Positions 8,109-16,447 of a stretch of DNA of 64,000 nt are shown here, in pieces. The notes below the pieces were generated by a model that worked only from the letters and a program-made list of their open reading frames with translations, did no database searches and had not been told where the DNA came from. Every line of letters begins with the position of its first letter. Position 1 is the first letter of the stretch. The position numbers and the translations under genes were made by a program. This DNA is from Nodosilinea sp. FACHB-131 (lineage in GTDB: Bacteria > Cyanobacteriota > Cyanobacteriia > Phormidesmidales > Phormidesmidaceae). The stretch spans positions 124,001 through 188,000 of the forward strand of contig NZ_JACJOF010000010.1 in the NCBI RefSeq assembly GCF_014695395.1. The letters run 5' to 3'.

Positions 8109-8576
8109 ATGAATCGTCGTGGTTTGATTGCCAGACTGATAGCCGTGGGGATGATGGTTGCGATCGCCCTTCTCGGCCCCTTAACCGCCCAGGCCCAGGC
8201 GGCAACGGAGCTAACGGTGTACCGCAGCCCCACCTGCAACTGCTGCGGCCACTGGGTTGACCACATGCAAGCCGCCGGGTTTACCGTGGAAAATGTGGTC
8301 ACGGACGACATGGATGCGATCAAAGATCAGTACGGGGTGCCAGAGGCATTAGCTTCGTGCCACACAGCCCTAGTTGAGGGCTACGTCATCGAGGGCCATG
8401 TGCCCGCGTCGGACGTGCAGCGGTTGCTGAGTGAGCGCCCCGCTGTTCTGGGCATTGCTGCGCCGGGCATGCCTATGGGCTCGCCGGGCATGGAAACGGG
8501 CGATCGCGTCGACCCCTACACCGTGGTCTCCTTCAGCGCGAACGGCGACACCGCCACTTTTGCCGAACACCTGTGA
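8109..8576 (+). CDS. Secreted DUF411 metal-binding protein
   Basis: 155 aa. A signal peptide (hydrophobic to about residue 22, cleavage after AQA) precedes a DUF411 domain with the motif Cys43-x-Cys45-Cys46 (PTCNCCGHW) and a further Cys84-His85 (ASCHTA), followed by GHVPA. DUF411 proteins are periplasmic and often sit near copper-handling genes; a thiol-based copper role is likely but not shown. No other copper gene is next to it here. The family C terminus is extended by a methionine- and glycine-rich segment (GMPMGSPGM) that could also bind metal. Confidence 0.85.
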   Translation: MNRRGLIARLIAVGMMVAIALLGPLTAQAQAATELTVYRSPTCNCCGHWVDHMQAAGFTVENVVTDDMDAIKDQYGVPEALASCHTALVEGYVIEGHVPASDVQRLLSERPAVLGIAAPGMPMGSPGMETGDRVDPYTVVSFSANGDTATFAEHL

Positions 8577-8619
8577 GCATCGCCACCTACCCCGCTGTAG
8601 ATCGCGCTGATCTCACGCT

Positions 8620-9228
8620 ATGACCTACTACCGCAGTCAGCCCAACACTTTTTCTGCTGCCTACTTGCACAACCTGCGGGGGGCGATTCAGTCGTGTCGC
8701 TACTTTGCGACAAACAACCTCAACCGCGACTTTGTTGCCACCAAGGGGTTCTCGGTCGTGTTTAAAGCAGAGGGCCGGGCCGAGGTCGATCGCCAGTTTC
8801 CCTTTTTCAAACCCTATCTCGATCAGGCGCTGCTGCCCAACTGCAACGCTTTCTACTTGAACCCACTGATGCTGAAACAGGGGTCGCGGGTTGACCCTCA
8901 CATCGATCGCTCATTGCGGTCATACTGCAAAACCATTGAGCCCCCTGAGCAGGTCAGCGTGCTCTACGTGCAGGTACCCGCCGACCTAGCCAGCGGCGAA
9001 CTAGTGTTGCAGCGGGGGCGGCAGCGGGTGGCGCAGATTCGGCCCCAAACCGGCCTGCTGCTACATTTTCAGGGCGATCTGACCCACTCGGTCAACGCGA
9101 TGGCCAGCGCGGGCAGCCGTCTCAGCCTAGTGTGCGAGCAGTATTGCCTCGATGCCGATGCTCTGTGGGATATCCCCGAATTTCTGATCGAATCTAGAGC
9201 CGCTGCCCCGGCAAAAAGCCGACGATAG
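8620..9228 (+). CDS. 2OG-Fe(II) oxygenase family protein
   Basis: 202 aa. The facial triad is visible as His94-x-Asp96 (DPHIDRS) and His156 (GDLTHSV), with Arg167 (GSRLSL) placed to hold 2-oxoglutarate. This fold hydroxylates proteins or small molecules. The substrate is unknown. It starts 43 bases after the DUF411 gene on the same strand, so the two may be co-transcribed, though nothing else links them. Confidence 0.8.
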   Translation: MTYYRSQPNTFSAAYLHNLRGAIQSCRYFATNNLNRDFVATKGFSVVFKAEGRAEVDRQFPFFKPYLDQALLPNCNAFYLNPLMLKQGSRVDPHIDRSLRSYCKTIEPPEQVSVLYVQVPADLASGELVLQRGRQRVAQIRPQTGLLLHFQGDLTHSVNAMASAGSRLSLVCEQYCLDADALWDIPEFLIESRAAAPAKSRR

Positions 9229-9541
9229 GGCAATTGAGACACTTTAGGCGCAAATTGAGTATCTTTAATCAAAGGTCCTAGGAGGCAATTGAAAAGCGAC
9301 TTGCCGTAGCTTTGGGCATCTGCTGATCCCCTGCCCTTTTTAGGAGGGAGGTAAAAGTCCCTTTCTGAAGGGGAATTGAAGTGGGATCTACACGTTTGCT
9401 ACCAGAAATAGAGCTTTTCAAAAGCCCTCTCAAACCTCTGCCCTAGGCAGCGAAGTGTCTGCTGGAGGGATCTAAAACGCCATCATGCGATCGCGTTAAA
9501 CACTTCTTTTTTTCATTCTTTGCCCTTCATTCTTTAGCAGT
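9229..9541. other. Intergenic spacer
   Basis: 313 bases. No gene or strong inverted repeat was seen. The AT-richer end (about 9500-9541) is probably the promoter and leader of the following small gene. Confidence 0.5.
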
Positions 9542-9790
9542 ATGAGTTTAATTCAAGAAATCTTTCTCGAAACCGACTGGGAAGAGGTTGAGCAAGCCCA
9601 GGCCGCCTGCGACCTGCGAGCCGCCCAGCTCAAAGCTGAGGGTCATACCTGCACCTGTACCACGCTCTACCGCATTACCGACGGGCGGCGGGTGTTTTTG
9701 CTGGAGGCCCAGCACCCCGATTCCCTAGAGCCAGAGAACAAGCCCTCGCGGCGCCGGCTTCCCGCCCGACGATCGGCCCAGAAAGGATGA
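9542..9790 (+). CDS. Conserved hypothetical protein (82 aa)
   Basis: Starts MSLIQEIFLETDWEEVEQAQ. It has a CTCTTLYRITDGRRVF segment and a basic, proline-rich C terminus. I recognise it only as a small cyanobacterial hypothetical; no function can be assigned. The next gene runs toward it with 20 bases between their ends. Confidence 0.65.
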   Translation: MSLIQEIFLETDWEEVEQAQAACDLRAAQLKAEGHTCTCTTLYRITDGRRVFLLEAQHPDSLEPENKPSRRRLPARRSAQKG

Positions 9791-9810
9791 GCTGGGGGCG
9801 CTGTGCGCCC

Positions 9811-11427
9811 CTACAAGGGGGACTGCCCCTTCACCAAACTCAGGGCGACGGCCTCTGCTACCCGGATGCCGTCGATACCGGCAGATAGAATGCCTCCGGC
9901 ATAGCCCGCCCCTTCGCCAGCGGGGTAGAGCCCAGTGGTGTTGAGGCTCTGGAACTGCTCATTGCGTTTGATGCGAATGGGCGATGAGGTGCGGGTCTCA
10001 ATGCCAGTGAGCACAGCGTCATCCATGGCAAACCCATGGATTTTGTGGTCGAAGGCCGGGATGGCCTCGCGGATAGCGGCGATCGCATAGTCGGGCAAAC
10101 TGCCGCTCAAGTCGCCCAGCTTGACCCCCGGTTTGTAGGAGGGCTGCACCTCGCCAAAGGTTGTCGAGGGACGGTTGGCCAAGAAATCCCCTACCAGCTG
10201 CCCTGGGGCTTCGTAGGTGCCGCCGCCCAGCTCAAAGGCAACTTCCTCCAGGCGCCGCTGGAGCGCGATGCCCGCCAGTGGCCCCTCGGGATAGTCGACC
10301 TCAGGGGTAATACCCACGACGATCGCACTGTTGGCGTTTGACTCATCCCGCGCGTACTCACTCATGCCGTTGGTCACCAGACGGCCTGGTTCTGACGCAG
10401 CCGCCACCACCTTGCCGCCGGGGCACATGCAAAAGCTGTAGACCGATCGCCCGTTTTCGCAGTGGTGCACCAGCTTGTAGTCAGCGGAGCCGAGGCGAGG
10501 GTGCCCAGCCTGGTCGCCCAACCGGCAGCGATCAATCAGCGCCTGGGGATGCTCAATGCGAAAGCCGATGGAAAAGGGCTTGGCCTCGATGTAAACCCCC
10601 CGCTCGTGGAGCATGTGAAAGGTGTCGCGGGCGCTGTGACCCACAGCCAGCACCACGTGCTCGCTAGCCAGGTAGTCGCCGTTGTCGAGCCGCACGCCGC
10701 GCACCTGGCCCTGGTCGATATCGATGTCGGCCACGCGGGTTTGAAAGCGAATCTCGCCGCCGAGCGACTCGATCATGGCGCGCATGTTCTGCACGATTTT
10801 GACTAGGCGGTAGGTGCCAATGTGGGGCTTGTTGATGTAGAGAATCTCAGGGGAAGCTCCAGCATTCACCAGCTCGGTGAGCACCTTGCGGCCGTAGTGG
10901 TGGGGGTCGCTCACCTGGCTGTAGAGCTTGCCGTCTGAGAAGGTGCCCGCACCGCCTTCGCCAAACTGCGCGTTCGACTCGGGGTTGAGGGTCTTTTTGA
11001 GCCAAAAGCCAAAGGTGTCAACGCTGCGATCGCGCACCGCCTTGCCCCGTTCAAGAATAATGGGTCGAAACCCCATCTGCGCCAGCATCAGCCCCGCAAA
11101 CATACCGCAGGGCCCCATGCCAATCACAATCGGTCGTGCTGAAAGCTGGGGTGGGGCTTGGGCCACCGGGCGGTAGGTTAGATCGGGCGTCACGGTCACT
11201 GTGGCGTCTTTCTTAAACCGCTTGAGCAGAACCTTTTCCTTTGGCGTCTCCACATCGACGATGTAGACCAGGGCAATGCTGCCCTTTTTGCGGGCGTCAT
11301 AGCTGCGTTTGAAGATGGTGAAACTAGTTAGATCTGCCGCCGCCAGGTGCAGCTTTTTGAGAATGGCCTCCTCAAGGGCAGCTTCGGGGTGATCGAGGGG
11401 CAGTTTGATTTGACTGAGGCGTAGCAT
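9811..11427 (-). CDS. FAD-dependent dehydrogenase-like protein (COG2509 type)
   Basis: 538 aa from the ATG at 11427 (MLRLSQIKLPLDHPEAALE), chosen because this N terminus matches the family; the frame stays open a further 47 codons upstream. An N-terminal helical domain is followed by the dinucleotide-binding motif VIGMGPCGMFAGL (about residue 100) and the segments GEGGAGTFSDGKLY and AVGHSARDTF. The C-terminal FAD motif ends TTGLYPAGEGAGYAGGI. The family is widespread and uncharacterised. No partner gene suggests its substrate. Confidence 0.85.
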   Translation of the reverse strand: MLRLSQIKLPLDHPEAALEEAILKKLHLAAADLTSFTIFKRSYDARKKGSIALVYIVDVETPKEKVLLKRFKKDATVTVTPDLTYRPVAQAPPQLSARPIVIGMGPCGMFAGLMLAQMGFRPIILERGKAVRDRSVDTFGFWLKKTLNPESNAQFGEGGAGTFSDGKLYSQVSDPHHYGRKVLTELVNAGASPEILYINKPHIGTYRLVKIVQNMRAMIESLGGEIRFQTRVADIDIDQGQVRGVRLDNGDYLASEHVVLAVGHSARDTFHMLHERGVYIEAKPFSIGFRIEHPQALIDRCRLGDQAGHPRLGSADYKLVHHCENGRSVYSFCMCPGGKVVAAASEPGRLVTNGMSEYARDESNANSAIVVGITPEVDYPEGPLAGIALQRRLEEVAFELGGGTYEAPGQLVGDFLANRPSTTFGEVQPSYKPGVKLGDLSGSLPDYAIAAIREAIPAFDHKIHGFAMDDAVLTGIETRTSSPIRIKRNEQFQSLNTTGLYPAGEGAGYAGGILSAGIDGIRVAEAVALSLVKGQSPL

Positions 11428-11663
11428 ACAAAAACAGAGGAGTGGACTCGATAGGGCCGTCTTCACCCACAACAGGCTACGGGATGTTCGCACTACCGGG
11501 TTGTTGGCGTATAACTCCATCTTATGACTTGCTCCACCTTGTAATCGGGCGGGCAGCGATTCTGTCACCTACCCTGTGTGACAAAAAGCCAGCGTTTTTC
11601 CCATTAAGAGTTCGATCGCCGGAACCGTGACATCAGACAGGTGCATTTCACTTTTGTAAATTT

Positions 11664-11715
11664 AGCCCCTTGTCCCCCAACTCCTTCTTCCCTAGGGAGA
11701 AGGAGAGCCGGATTT
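11664..11715. repeat. Dispersed CCTTCTTCCC/GGGAGAAGG hairpin
   Basis: Contains CCCCAACTCCTTCTTCCC followed by TAGGGAGAAGGAGAGCCGG. It is the inverted form of the element at 4541-4621 and 2146-2186. Confidence 0.6.
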
Positions 11716-11868
11716 AAGATGGCACGGTAGCCAATGACCAGAAACCGACGCCTTTGCAGGAGCTGAGAGATGCTTATAACATTCAAGGGTTCAGTGATTT
11801 TCCTGTCATTTGTCAGCGAGAGGCCGCTAATGGAGAGCACAAGGGCGCTGTTTTTGAGCAAAACGAGG

Positions 11869-12060
11869 GCGTGGATTGAAAATAGGCAGATGAATTCAAC
11901 AAATAGCCGGATGAATTCGATTAACAGGAACGCATTTATAACAAACACTTGCACTTCTATTTAGATCACGAAAGTGCTACTTATGAATGGGACGGTGAAT
12001 TTAATCAACACCGCCGTGAACTCAATGAATAGGTCAATGAATTCAATCAACAGCGGTCTG
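11869..12060 (+). repeat. Degenerate 21-bp tandem array (ATGAATTCAA core)
   Basis: Units with core ATGAATTCAA begin at 11890 and 11911, and again at 11995, 12016 and 12037, exactly 21 bp apart within each block and in the same phase across the blocks (105 bases = 5 units). The middle units (11932-11994) are decayed. Read as protein the plus strand gives heptapeptides such as MNSTNSR, MNSINRN, VNLINTA, VNSMNRS and MNSINSG, broken by stop codons. This may be a decayed repeat-protein gene or a noncoding minisatellite. Confidence 0.65.
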
Positions 12061-12205
12061 TTTATCTAAAACACCCCCATTTTTGCGGCGATCGCCAGGG
12101 TCATCCCTGTGGGCAGGTTCCCCGCATCAACCAAACTTAGGACTCTGTGATGGATTTGCACGGCAGCCAAGGTCGTTGGCACAGGGGCTTAAAACACTTT
12201 CTGTA

Positions 12206-12310
12206 CCTAACGGGTTATACCAAAGCGTCTACGGTGGCTTTGATTGCCCGTTAGGAATGACAGCCCTAGCCGCTGTAGCTGGGGGTATCGGCTCAGCGAT
12301 CGAGCCGATG
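12206..12310 (+). promoter_or_regulatory. Structured leader before a secreted-protein gene
   Basis: Two strong hairpins lie just upstream of the gene at 12331. The first has an outer stem CCTAACGGG/CCCGTTAGG (12206-12255) around an inner stem CAAAGC/GCTTTG. The second has arms ATCGGCTC/GAGCCGAT (12287-12309), ending about 20 bases before the start codon and just before the ribosome-binding site. Whether they regulate is unknown. Confidence 0.45.
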
Positions 12311-12330
12311 TAGCTAAGGAGAGAACAACG

Positions 12331-12828
12331 ATGAAACTAAATTTGGTCGGGGCGCTGTTGGGCAGCCTGCCGCTGTGTTTGCTGAACAGTGCGGCCGCCT
12401 TTGCCAACACAATCGAGCTTAGCGTGGCCCCCCTCCTAGACGGCCCAGCGTCGAACTGCCCCGAGCGCATCATTGCTCATGAAACCATCCAGCCCTACTC
12501 CGAGGGCGGGTTTGCCACCGACGGCATGATCAAACTGCGCGATATTGCCACCAACATTAGCGTCTCCCAATCCGATCGCTTCAGCACCACCTGGGTGGGC
12601 ACACTCAAGCCCGAATATCGCAATTGCCAAGCGGCGGGCGGCATGCTCAGGCTTGACGGAGAGACCTACGAGGGTCACTCCTACATCCGTGTTCAGTTGG
12701 TAAATGGTCAGGTCAAGGCCGTGCTCGACATGACCGGGCTGCGCGACCCCAACGGGTTTACCACCGTGATCACCTTCAAAGGTCTGCGAGACGGCAATCC
12801 TCGCTGGACCTGGGGCGGCAGCGACTAG
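12331..12828 (+). CDS. Secreted hypothetical protein (165 aa)
   Basis: Starts MKLNLVGALLGSLPLCLL with AAGGAGAG seven bases upstream; the frame is open farther back but this ATG has the ribosome site and opens a signal peptide (cleavage near AFA, residue 30). The mature part has two cysteines (NCPERI and YRNCQAAGG) that could form a disulphide, and ends PRWTWGGSD. No domain was recognised. It would act in the periplasm or outside the cell. Confidence 0.75.
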   Translation: MKLNLVGALLGSLPLCLLNSAAAFANTIELSVAPLLDGPASNCPERIIAHETIQPYSEGGFATDGMIKLRDIATNISVSQSDRFSTTWVGTLKPEYRNCQAAGGMLRLDGETYEGHSYIRVQLVNGQVKAVLDMTGLRDPNGFTTVITFKGLRDGNPRWTWGGSD

Positions 12829-12924
12829 ATAGCTTCCCTCAGTAACGGCTATGAATGTTGCCCGGGGCGTCAGGTCCAGCACTTTGACAGCAGCCAACCT
12901 GGAGCCAAACCTAAAAGCATGGAG

Positions 12925-13929
12925 CTATTCTGGCTCCAAATCATCGCGGTTGTCTGCGTGGGTCGCTTTTAACATGGCGCGAATCCGCTCAATATGAACT
13001 TGAGAGTCTTGCACCCGCTGCAAGACTGAAGAAGAATTGCCCTGCTTCTGGCCCATGGTGGCAATCAAGTTCTGGCGCTCTTCGAACATTCGCAGAGCCA
13101 CCCACAGCGTTTCTTCAATCTTGGCCGTTTGCTGGGCTAGCAGCACTGACGAGGTAAATGCGTGGCCTGTATGGCAGCGGTACCGGAGCAGATCGCCTCC
13201 CGACATTTGCCACAGCACCCCACCACAGTCGGGACAGTTGAAGGGCACTTGCCCGCCCAGGGCCTCGACCGAGGGCAAATCGCTTAAAACGCGTTGGGCA
13301 ATTTCCGCCTCGATCACGATATCTTTGGGAGGCTGCTTGCGAGCGGGTAGTTTTCTCTGCACCAGCTCCGACAGCAGCATTCCCATTTCGGCGATGGGCA
13401 AGCAGTAGTCAGCTCCCACATTGGTGATAACCGATTGGGGCATATCTGGATAGGACGCATCCAGCGGATCTTGGACAATACAGACGCCGCCGCATTGTTT
13501 GATAGCCATCATACCGCTGGTGCCATCATCCAGGTAGCCGGTCAGAATAATACCAATAACACGATTGCCGTAAGCCACCGCTGCGGAGCGGAACAAGGGG
13601 TCAATGGCCGGTCGGTAGCGATTTTCGCGAGCCCCCTTGGTGACCAAAATTTTTCCTTCTGCAACCAAAATATGTTGATCGGCGGGTGCGAGATAGATAT
13701 GGCCACTTTGGAAGGGTTGTTCGTTGCGGGCATGTTCGCAGGTTAGCCCCCCACTCCTATCTAAGGCTCTGACCAGCACATCGCCAGTGGTCTCTGCACC
13801 CATGTGGTTGACTACGAAAATGGAGGCCGGAAAATCCTTCGGAAACTGGGCGGTGAGTTGCATCAAGGCCTGCATTCCTCCGGCAGACGCGCCGACCACA
13901 ATGATCATCGGATGTTTGTTCTGATTCAT
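12925..13929 (-). CDS. Stand-alone CheB-type methylesterase with C-terminal Cys/His domain
   Basis: 334 aa. The CheB catalytic triad is in place: Ser15 (GASAGG), His42 (VNHMG) and Asp135 (GYLDDGTSG). There is no N-terminal receiver domain, unlike classical CheB. After residue 195 a second domain carries Cys233-x2-Cys236 and Cys253-x3-His257 (CPDCGG, CHTGH), which looks like a zinc site, followed by a helical tail. Relatives with this layout are annotated chemotaxis protein CheB, but no receptor, CheR or CheA gene is near. Its target is therefore unknown. Confidence 0.85.
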   Translation of the reverse strand: MNQNKHPMIIVVGASAGGMQALMQLTAQFPKDFPASIFVVNHMGAETTGDVLVRALDRSGGLTCEHARNEQPFQSGHIYLAPADQHILVAEGKILVTKGARENRYRPAIDPLFRSAAVAYGNRVIGIILTGYLDDGTSGMMAIKQCGGVCIVQDPLDASYPDMPQSVITNVGADYCLPIAEMGMLLSELVQRKLPARKQPPKDIVIEAEIAQRVLSDLPSVEALGGQVPFNCPDCGGVLWQMSGGDLLRYRCHTGHAFTSSVLLAQQTAKIEETLWVALRMFEERQNLIATMGQKQGNSSSVLQRVQDSQVHIERIRAMLKATHADNRDDLEPE

Positions 13930-14086
13930 TGTTACTTTCGTGGCCTATAGGTTCACGCATCCTCTGCTCTACTAACTTAAATGGCTTAGGCCTAAGTCTA
14001 GGCAAAGATCTACCGCAGGTTGCACTTAGCCCTCGAAGCTAGCTCCTAGAGTGGAAGGGCAGTTTATGCCTTGGCCTTAACAACCC

Positions 14087-15334
14087 GTGGATATTTACAT
14101 TCTCGATCTGCTGGTGATTGGCTTACTGCTGCTGACAGTCACCCTGGGGTCTGGATGGATCGGTAGATTGCCCCTGTCCTACGCGCTAATTTATTTGATT
14201 GTGGGGATTGCTCTAAGTCCTTACGGCTTCAATTTGGTGCAGACGCGACCCGATGCCGCCCTTCTAGAGCGGCTAACCGAGTTTGTGGTGTTGATTTCTC
14301 TGTTTAGCTGCGGCCTCAAAATGAATCGGCCGCTGAAGCGCTGGGCGTGGAACTCGACGATTCGGCTGATTGGCTTTTTAATGCCGATTTCGATCTTTGC
14401 GATCGCCGCCATTGGCCACTTTTTTCTCAAGCTGGAATGGGGCGTGAGCATTTTGTTGGGAGCAATTTTGGCCCCAACCGACCCGGTGTTGGCCTCTGAG
14501 GTGCAGCTCGCCGATCCCCAAGACCAGGACGAACTACGCTTTGGGCTCACGTCTGAAGGCGGCCTCAACGATGCGTTGGCCTTTCCCTTTGTTTACTTTG
14601 GGCTGCACTGGTTAGAAGACGACAACTGGCAGAGCTGGTTTGGGCGCTGGGTAGCCGTCGATTTGGTCTGGGCGATCGCCGCTGGCCTACTGGTTGGCAT
14701 TGGAGTGGCCAAGGGCGTCTGCTGGCTGGAGCAGCATCTCGCTAAAAGAAGTGCTGTCGATGAGGTAATGGAAGATTTTGTTGCCCTTAGCACCATCTTG
14801 CTCGCCTATTCAGTGGCTGAACTGGTTCGTGGCTACGGCTTTCTAGCCGTTTTTGTCGCTGGCGTGGTGATGTACAACCAGTGCCTGAGCGATGAGCGAT
14901 CGCTCTCCCGCCTCAGGTTTATGGAACGGCTCGAGAAGCTAACCGAAATCGGCACGATCTTGCTGCTAGGGTCGCTGCTGCGCATTGAGCCCATGCTGAA
15001 GTTTGCGGTTCCAGGCCTGCTCATAGCGGGTTCTTTGCTTTTGGTAATTCGCCCCCTGGGGGCCTGGGTGAGCACCATTGGCTCTCCGGTTCACCCGGCC
15101 ACGCGCTGGCTGTTTGGCTGGTTTGGCATTCGCGGTGTGGGCTCGCTGTACTATCTAGCCTATTCTCTAAGTCATGGGCTGCAGGACGAAGCCGGCGAGA
15201 TGATTGCTTGGCTGACGATTATTACGGTCACTATTTCGGTAACGCTGCACGGCATTACATCAACTCCGTTGATGCGGTGGTACGAGCACTACATTGGCGG
15301 CCGCAACGACATCGAGAAAGAGCTGCCCCAATAG
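14087..15334 (+). CDS. Monovalent cation:proton antiporter (CPA1/NhaP type)
   Basis: 415 aa with about 12 membrane segments. It begins with a GTG codon (VDIYILDLLVIG). The segment LAPTDPVLASEVQ and the later GLNDALAFPF resemble the TDP and ND ion-binding sites of CPA1 exchangers. Such proteins exchange Na+ or K+ for H+ across the plasma or thylakoid membrane. The cation cannot be assigned. It diverges from the CheB gene with a 157-base spacer. Confidence 0.87.
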   Translation: MDIYILDLLVIGLLLLTVTLGSGWIGRLPLSYALIYLIVGIALSPYGFNLVQTRPDAALLERLTEFVVLISLFSCGLKMNRPLKRWAWNSTIRLIGFLMPISIFAIAAIGHFFLKLEWGVSILLGAILAPTDPVLASEVQLADPQDQDELRFGLTSEGGLNDALAFPFVYFGLHWLEDDNWQSWFGRWVAVDLVWAIAAGLLVGIGVAKGVCWLEQHLAKRSAVDEVMEDFVALSTILLAYSVAELVRGYGFLAVFVAGVVMYNQCLSDERSLSRLRFMERLEKLTEIGTILLLGSLLRIEPMLKFAVPGLLIAGSLLLVIRPLGAWVSTIGSPVHPATRWLFGWFGIRGVGSLYYLAYSLSHGLQDEAGEMIAWLTIITVTISVTLHGITSTPLMRWYEHYIGGRNDIEKELPQ

Positions 15335-15427
15335 CTCACCGCTGCTGATGTTACCCCGGGCGCATCGGAGCTGCTGCTTGAGACAATCCTGGCAGTTCTG
15401 TCGGTGAAGCAGTGCTTGGGGCAGCGA

Positions 15428-15622
15428 CTAGGGCAGTTTTTGCAGATCTTGCTGAAGCTGATCAGCCTGTTGCTCTACGGCTTCAGCCGCTTCGTTGGCC
15501 TTCTCAATATTTTCTGTAGGAAGAGGGGTTCCGCCAGTCTCGGCAGGCTTGTTTTGCTGAAACATCAGCACTCCCACCACCCCAAGCCCCACCAACAGCC
15601 CGACTAAAGAGAGTCCACGCAT
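15428..15622 (-). CDS. Small membrane-anchored protein (64 aa), hypothetical
   Basis: One N-terminal membrane helix (MRGLSLVGLLVGLGVVGVLM) followed by an acidic, glutamine-rich coiled segment ending DQLQQDLQKLP. AGGAATGAG lies upstream of the ATG. The signal-anchor plus soluble helix layout looks like a real protein, but no family is recognised. Confidence 0.55.
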   Translation of the reverse strand: MRGLSLVGLLVGLGVVGVLMFQQNKPAETGGTPLPTENIEKANEAAEAVEQQADQLQQDLQKLP

Positions 15623-15753
15623 GGTTTTTACTCATTCCTAATAAGCCGTAGTCCTACGCCAGCGCGCTACTCCAACTGCCAGGAGCAGTGACTCTGGGTC
15701 TAAGCGCACATGCTATCGGCAGTTCAATGTCCTTAAGGTACCCATAGACAAAA

Positions 15754-15780
15754 GGATCGGGGCAGCGTTAGCTCCGATCC
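15754..15780 (-). terminator. Orphan hairpin with T tract on the minus strand
   Basis: Arms GGATCGGGGC and GCTCCGATCC pair over ten positions with one mismatch. On the minus strand the stem is followed by TTTTG, the layout of an intrinsic terminator, yet no annotated minus-strand gene precedes it (the next gene to the right is on the plus strand). It could end a short unannotated RNA. Confidence 0.4.
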
Positions 15781-15850
15781 TGATCCTCACTGTCTGGCAG
15801 GTAGCATGGCATGGGCTGCGATCGCACCGCCATGCCTGTAGAATTTTGCC

Positions 15851-16354
15851 ATGACGACCTTTGTAGCTCTCGATTTTGAAACCGCCGATCGCTACCGCGA
15901 TAGCGCCTGCGCCATTGGCTTGGTGCGGGTCGAGCAAGGGCAGGTGGTAGATAAGGTTCACCACCTCATTCGGCCTCCTCGGCGGCTGTTTGAGTTCAGC
16001 CATATCCACGGCATTACCTGGCAGCAGGTGGCGAATGAACCCGATTTTGCCGAGCGGTGGCCTGACATTGCGGCAATATTGACGGGGGCCGACTTTTTTG
16101 TGGCCCACAATGCGCCCTTCGATCGCAGCGTGCTCAACGCCTGCTGCAAGGCCTACGGCATTTTGCCCCCAGCGCCCAACTTCATCTGTACGGTGAAGCT
16201 AGCTCGGCAGGCCTGGAACATTCGCCCCACTAAGCTGCCCAATGTGTGCGACTACCTAGGCATTCCTCTCAACCACCACAATGCCCTGTCGGATGCGGAG
16301 GCCTGCGCAAAAATTGCGATGCTGGTGCCGACCCAGTTTCAGCCAGTCAGCTAG
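15851..16354 (+). CDS. DEDDh 3'-5' exonuclease (DnaQ/epsilon-like)
   Basis: 167 aa, the size of a bare exonuclease domain. Catalytic residues are visible: Asp8 and Glu10 (LDFET), Asp91 (HNAPFD), and the His/Asp of HHNALSDAEA (about 143 and 148). It would trim single-stranded DNA or RNA ends. It is not the main replicative proofreading subunit judged by its size alone, but that is inference. A palindromic terminator follows. Confidence 0.88.
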   Translation: MTTFVALDFETADRYRDSACAIGLVRVEQGQVVDKVHHLIRPPRRLFEFSHIHGITWQQVANEPDFAERWPDIAAILTGADFFVAHNAPFDRSVLNACCKAYGILPPAPNFICTVKLARQAWNIRPTKLPNVCDYLGIPLNHHNALSDAEACAKIAMLVPTQFQPVS

Positions 16355-16377
16355 GGGTGACCTGCATCAGCGATCGC

Positions 16378-16417
16378 AAAAGAGACGGACTGCTGTACTG
16401 AAGCATCCGTCCCTTTT
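16378..16417. terminator. Bidirectional terminator between convergent genes
   Basis: The arm AAAAGAGACGGA pairs with TCCGTCCCTTTT (one mismatch) across a 16-base loop, giving a T run on both strands. It lies between the exonuclease gene and the DUF2993 gene, which converge. Confidence 0.7.
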
Positions 16418-16447
16418 ACGAATCGGCGCCCGTTAAGACCGCTTACG

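Larger units (their letters stand above)
11428..12330. other. Long gene-poor stretch
   Basis: About 900 bases. From left to right it holds the promoter side of the FAD gene, a CCTTCTTCCCTAGGGAGAAGG hairpin (11664-11715), a degenerate 21-bp repeat array (about 11869-12060), and a structured leader (12206-12310) before the next gene. Frames at 11604-11954 (minus) and 11770-11964 (plus) exist only because of the 21-bp period and show no recognisable protein. Confidence 0.6.

Noticed and set aside
11604..11964. Protein genes on both strands over the second 21-bp array
   Set aside because: Both frames are short, overlap each other, and owe their openness to the repeat; the plus-strand heptads are broken by stops downstream.
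12083..12313. 76-aa gene before the secreted protein
   Set aside because: It covers the hairpins of the leader and shows no family or ribosome site.
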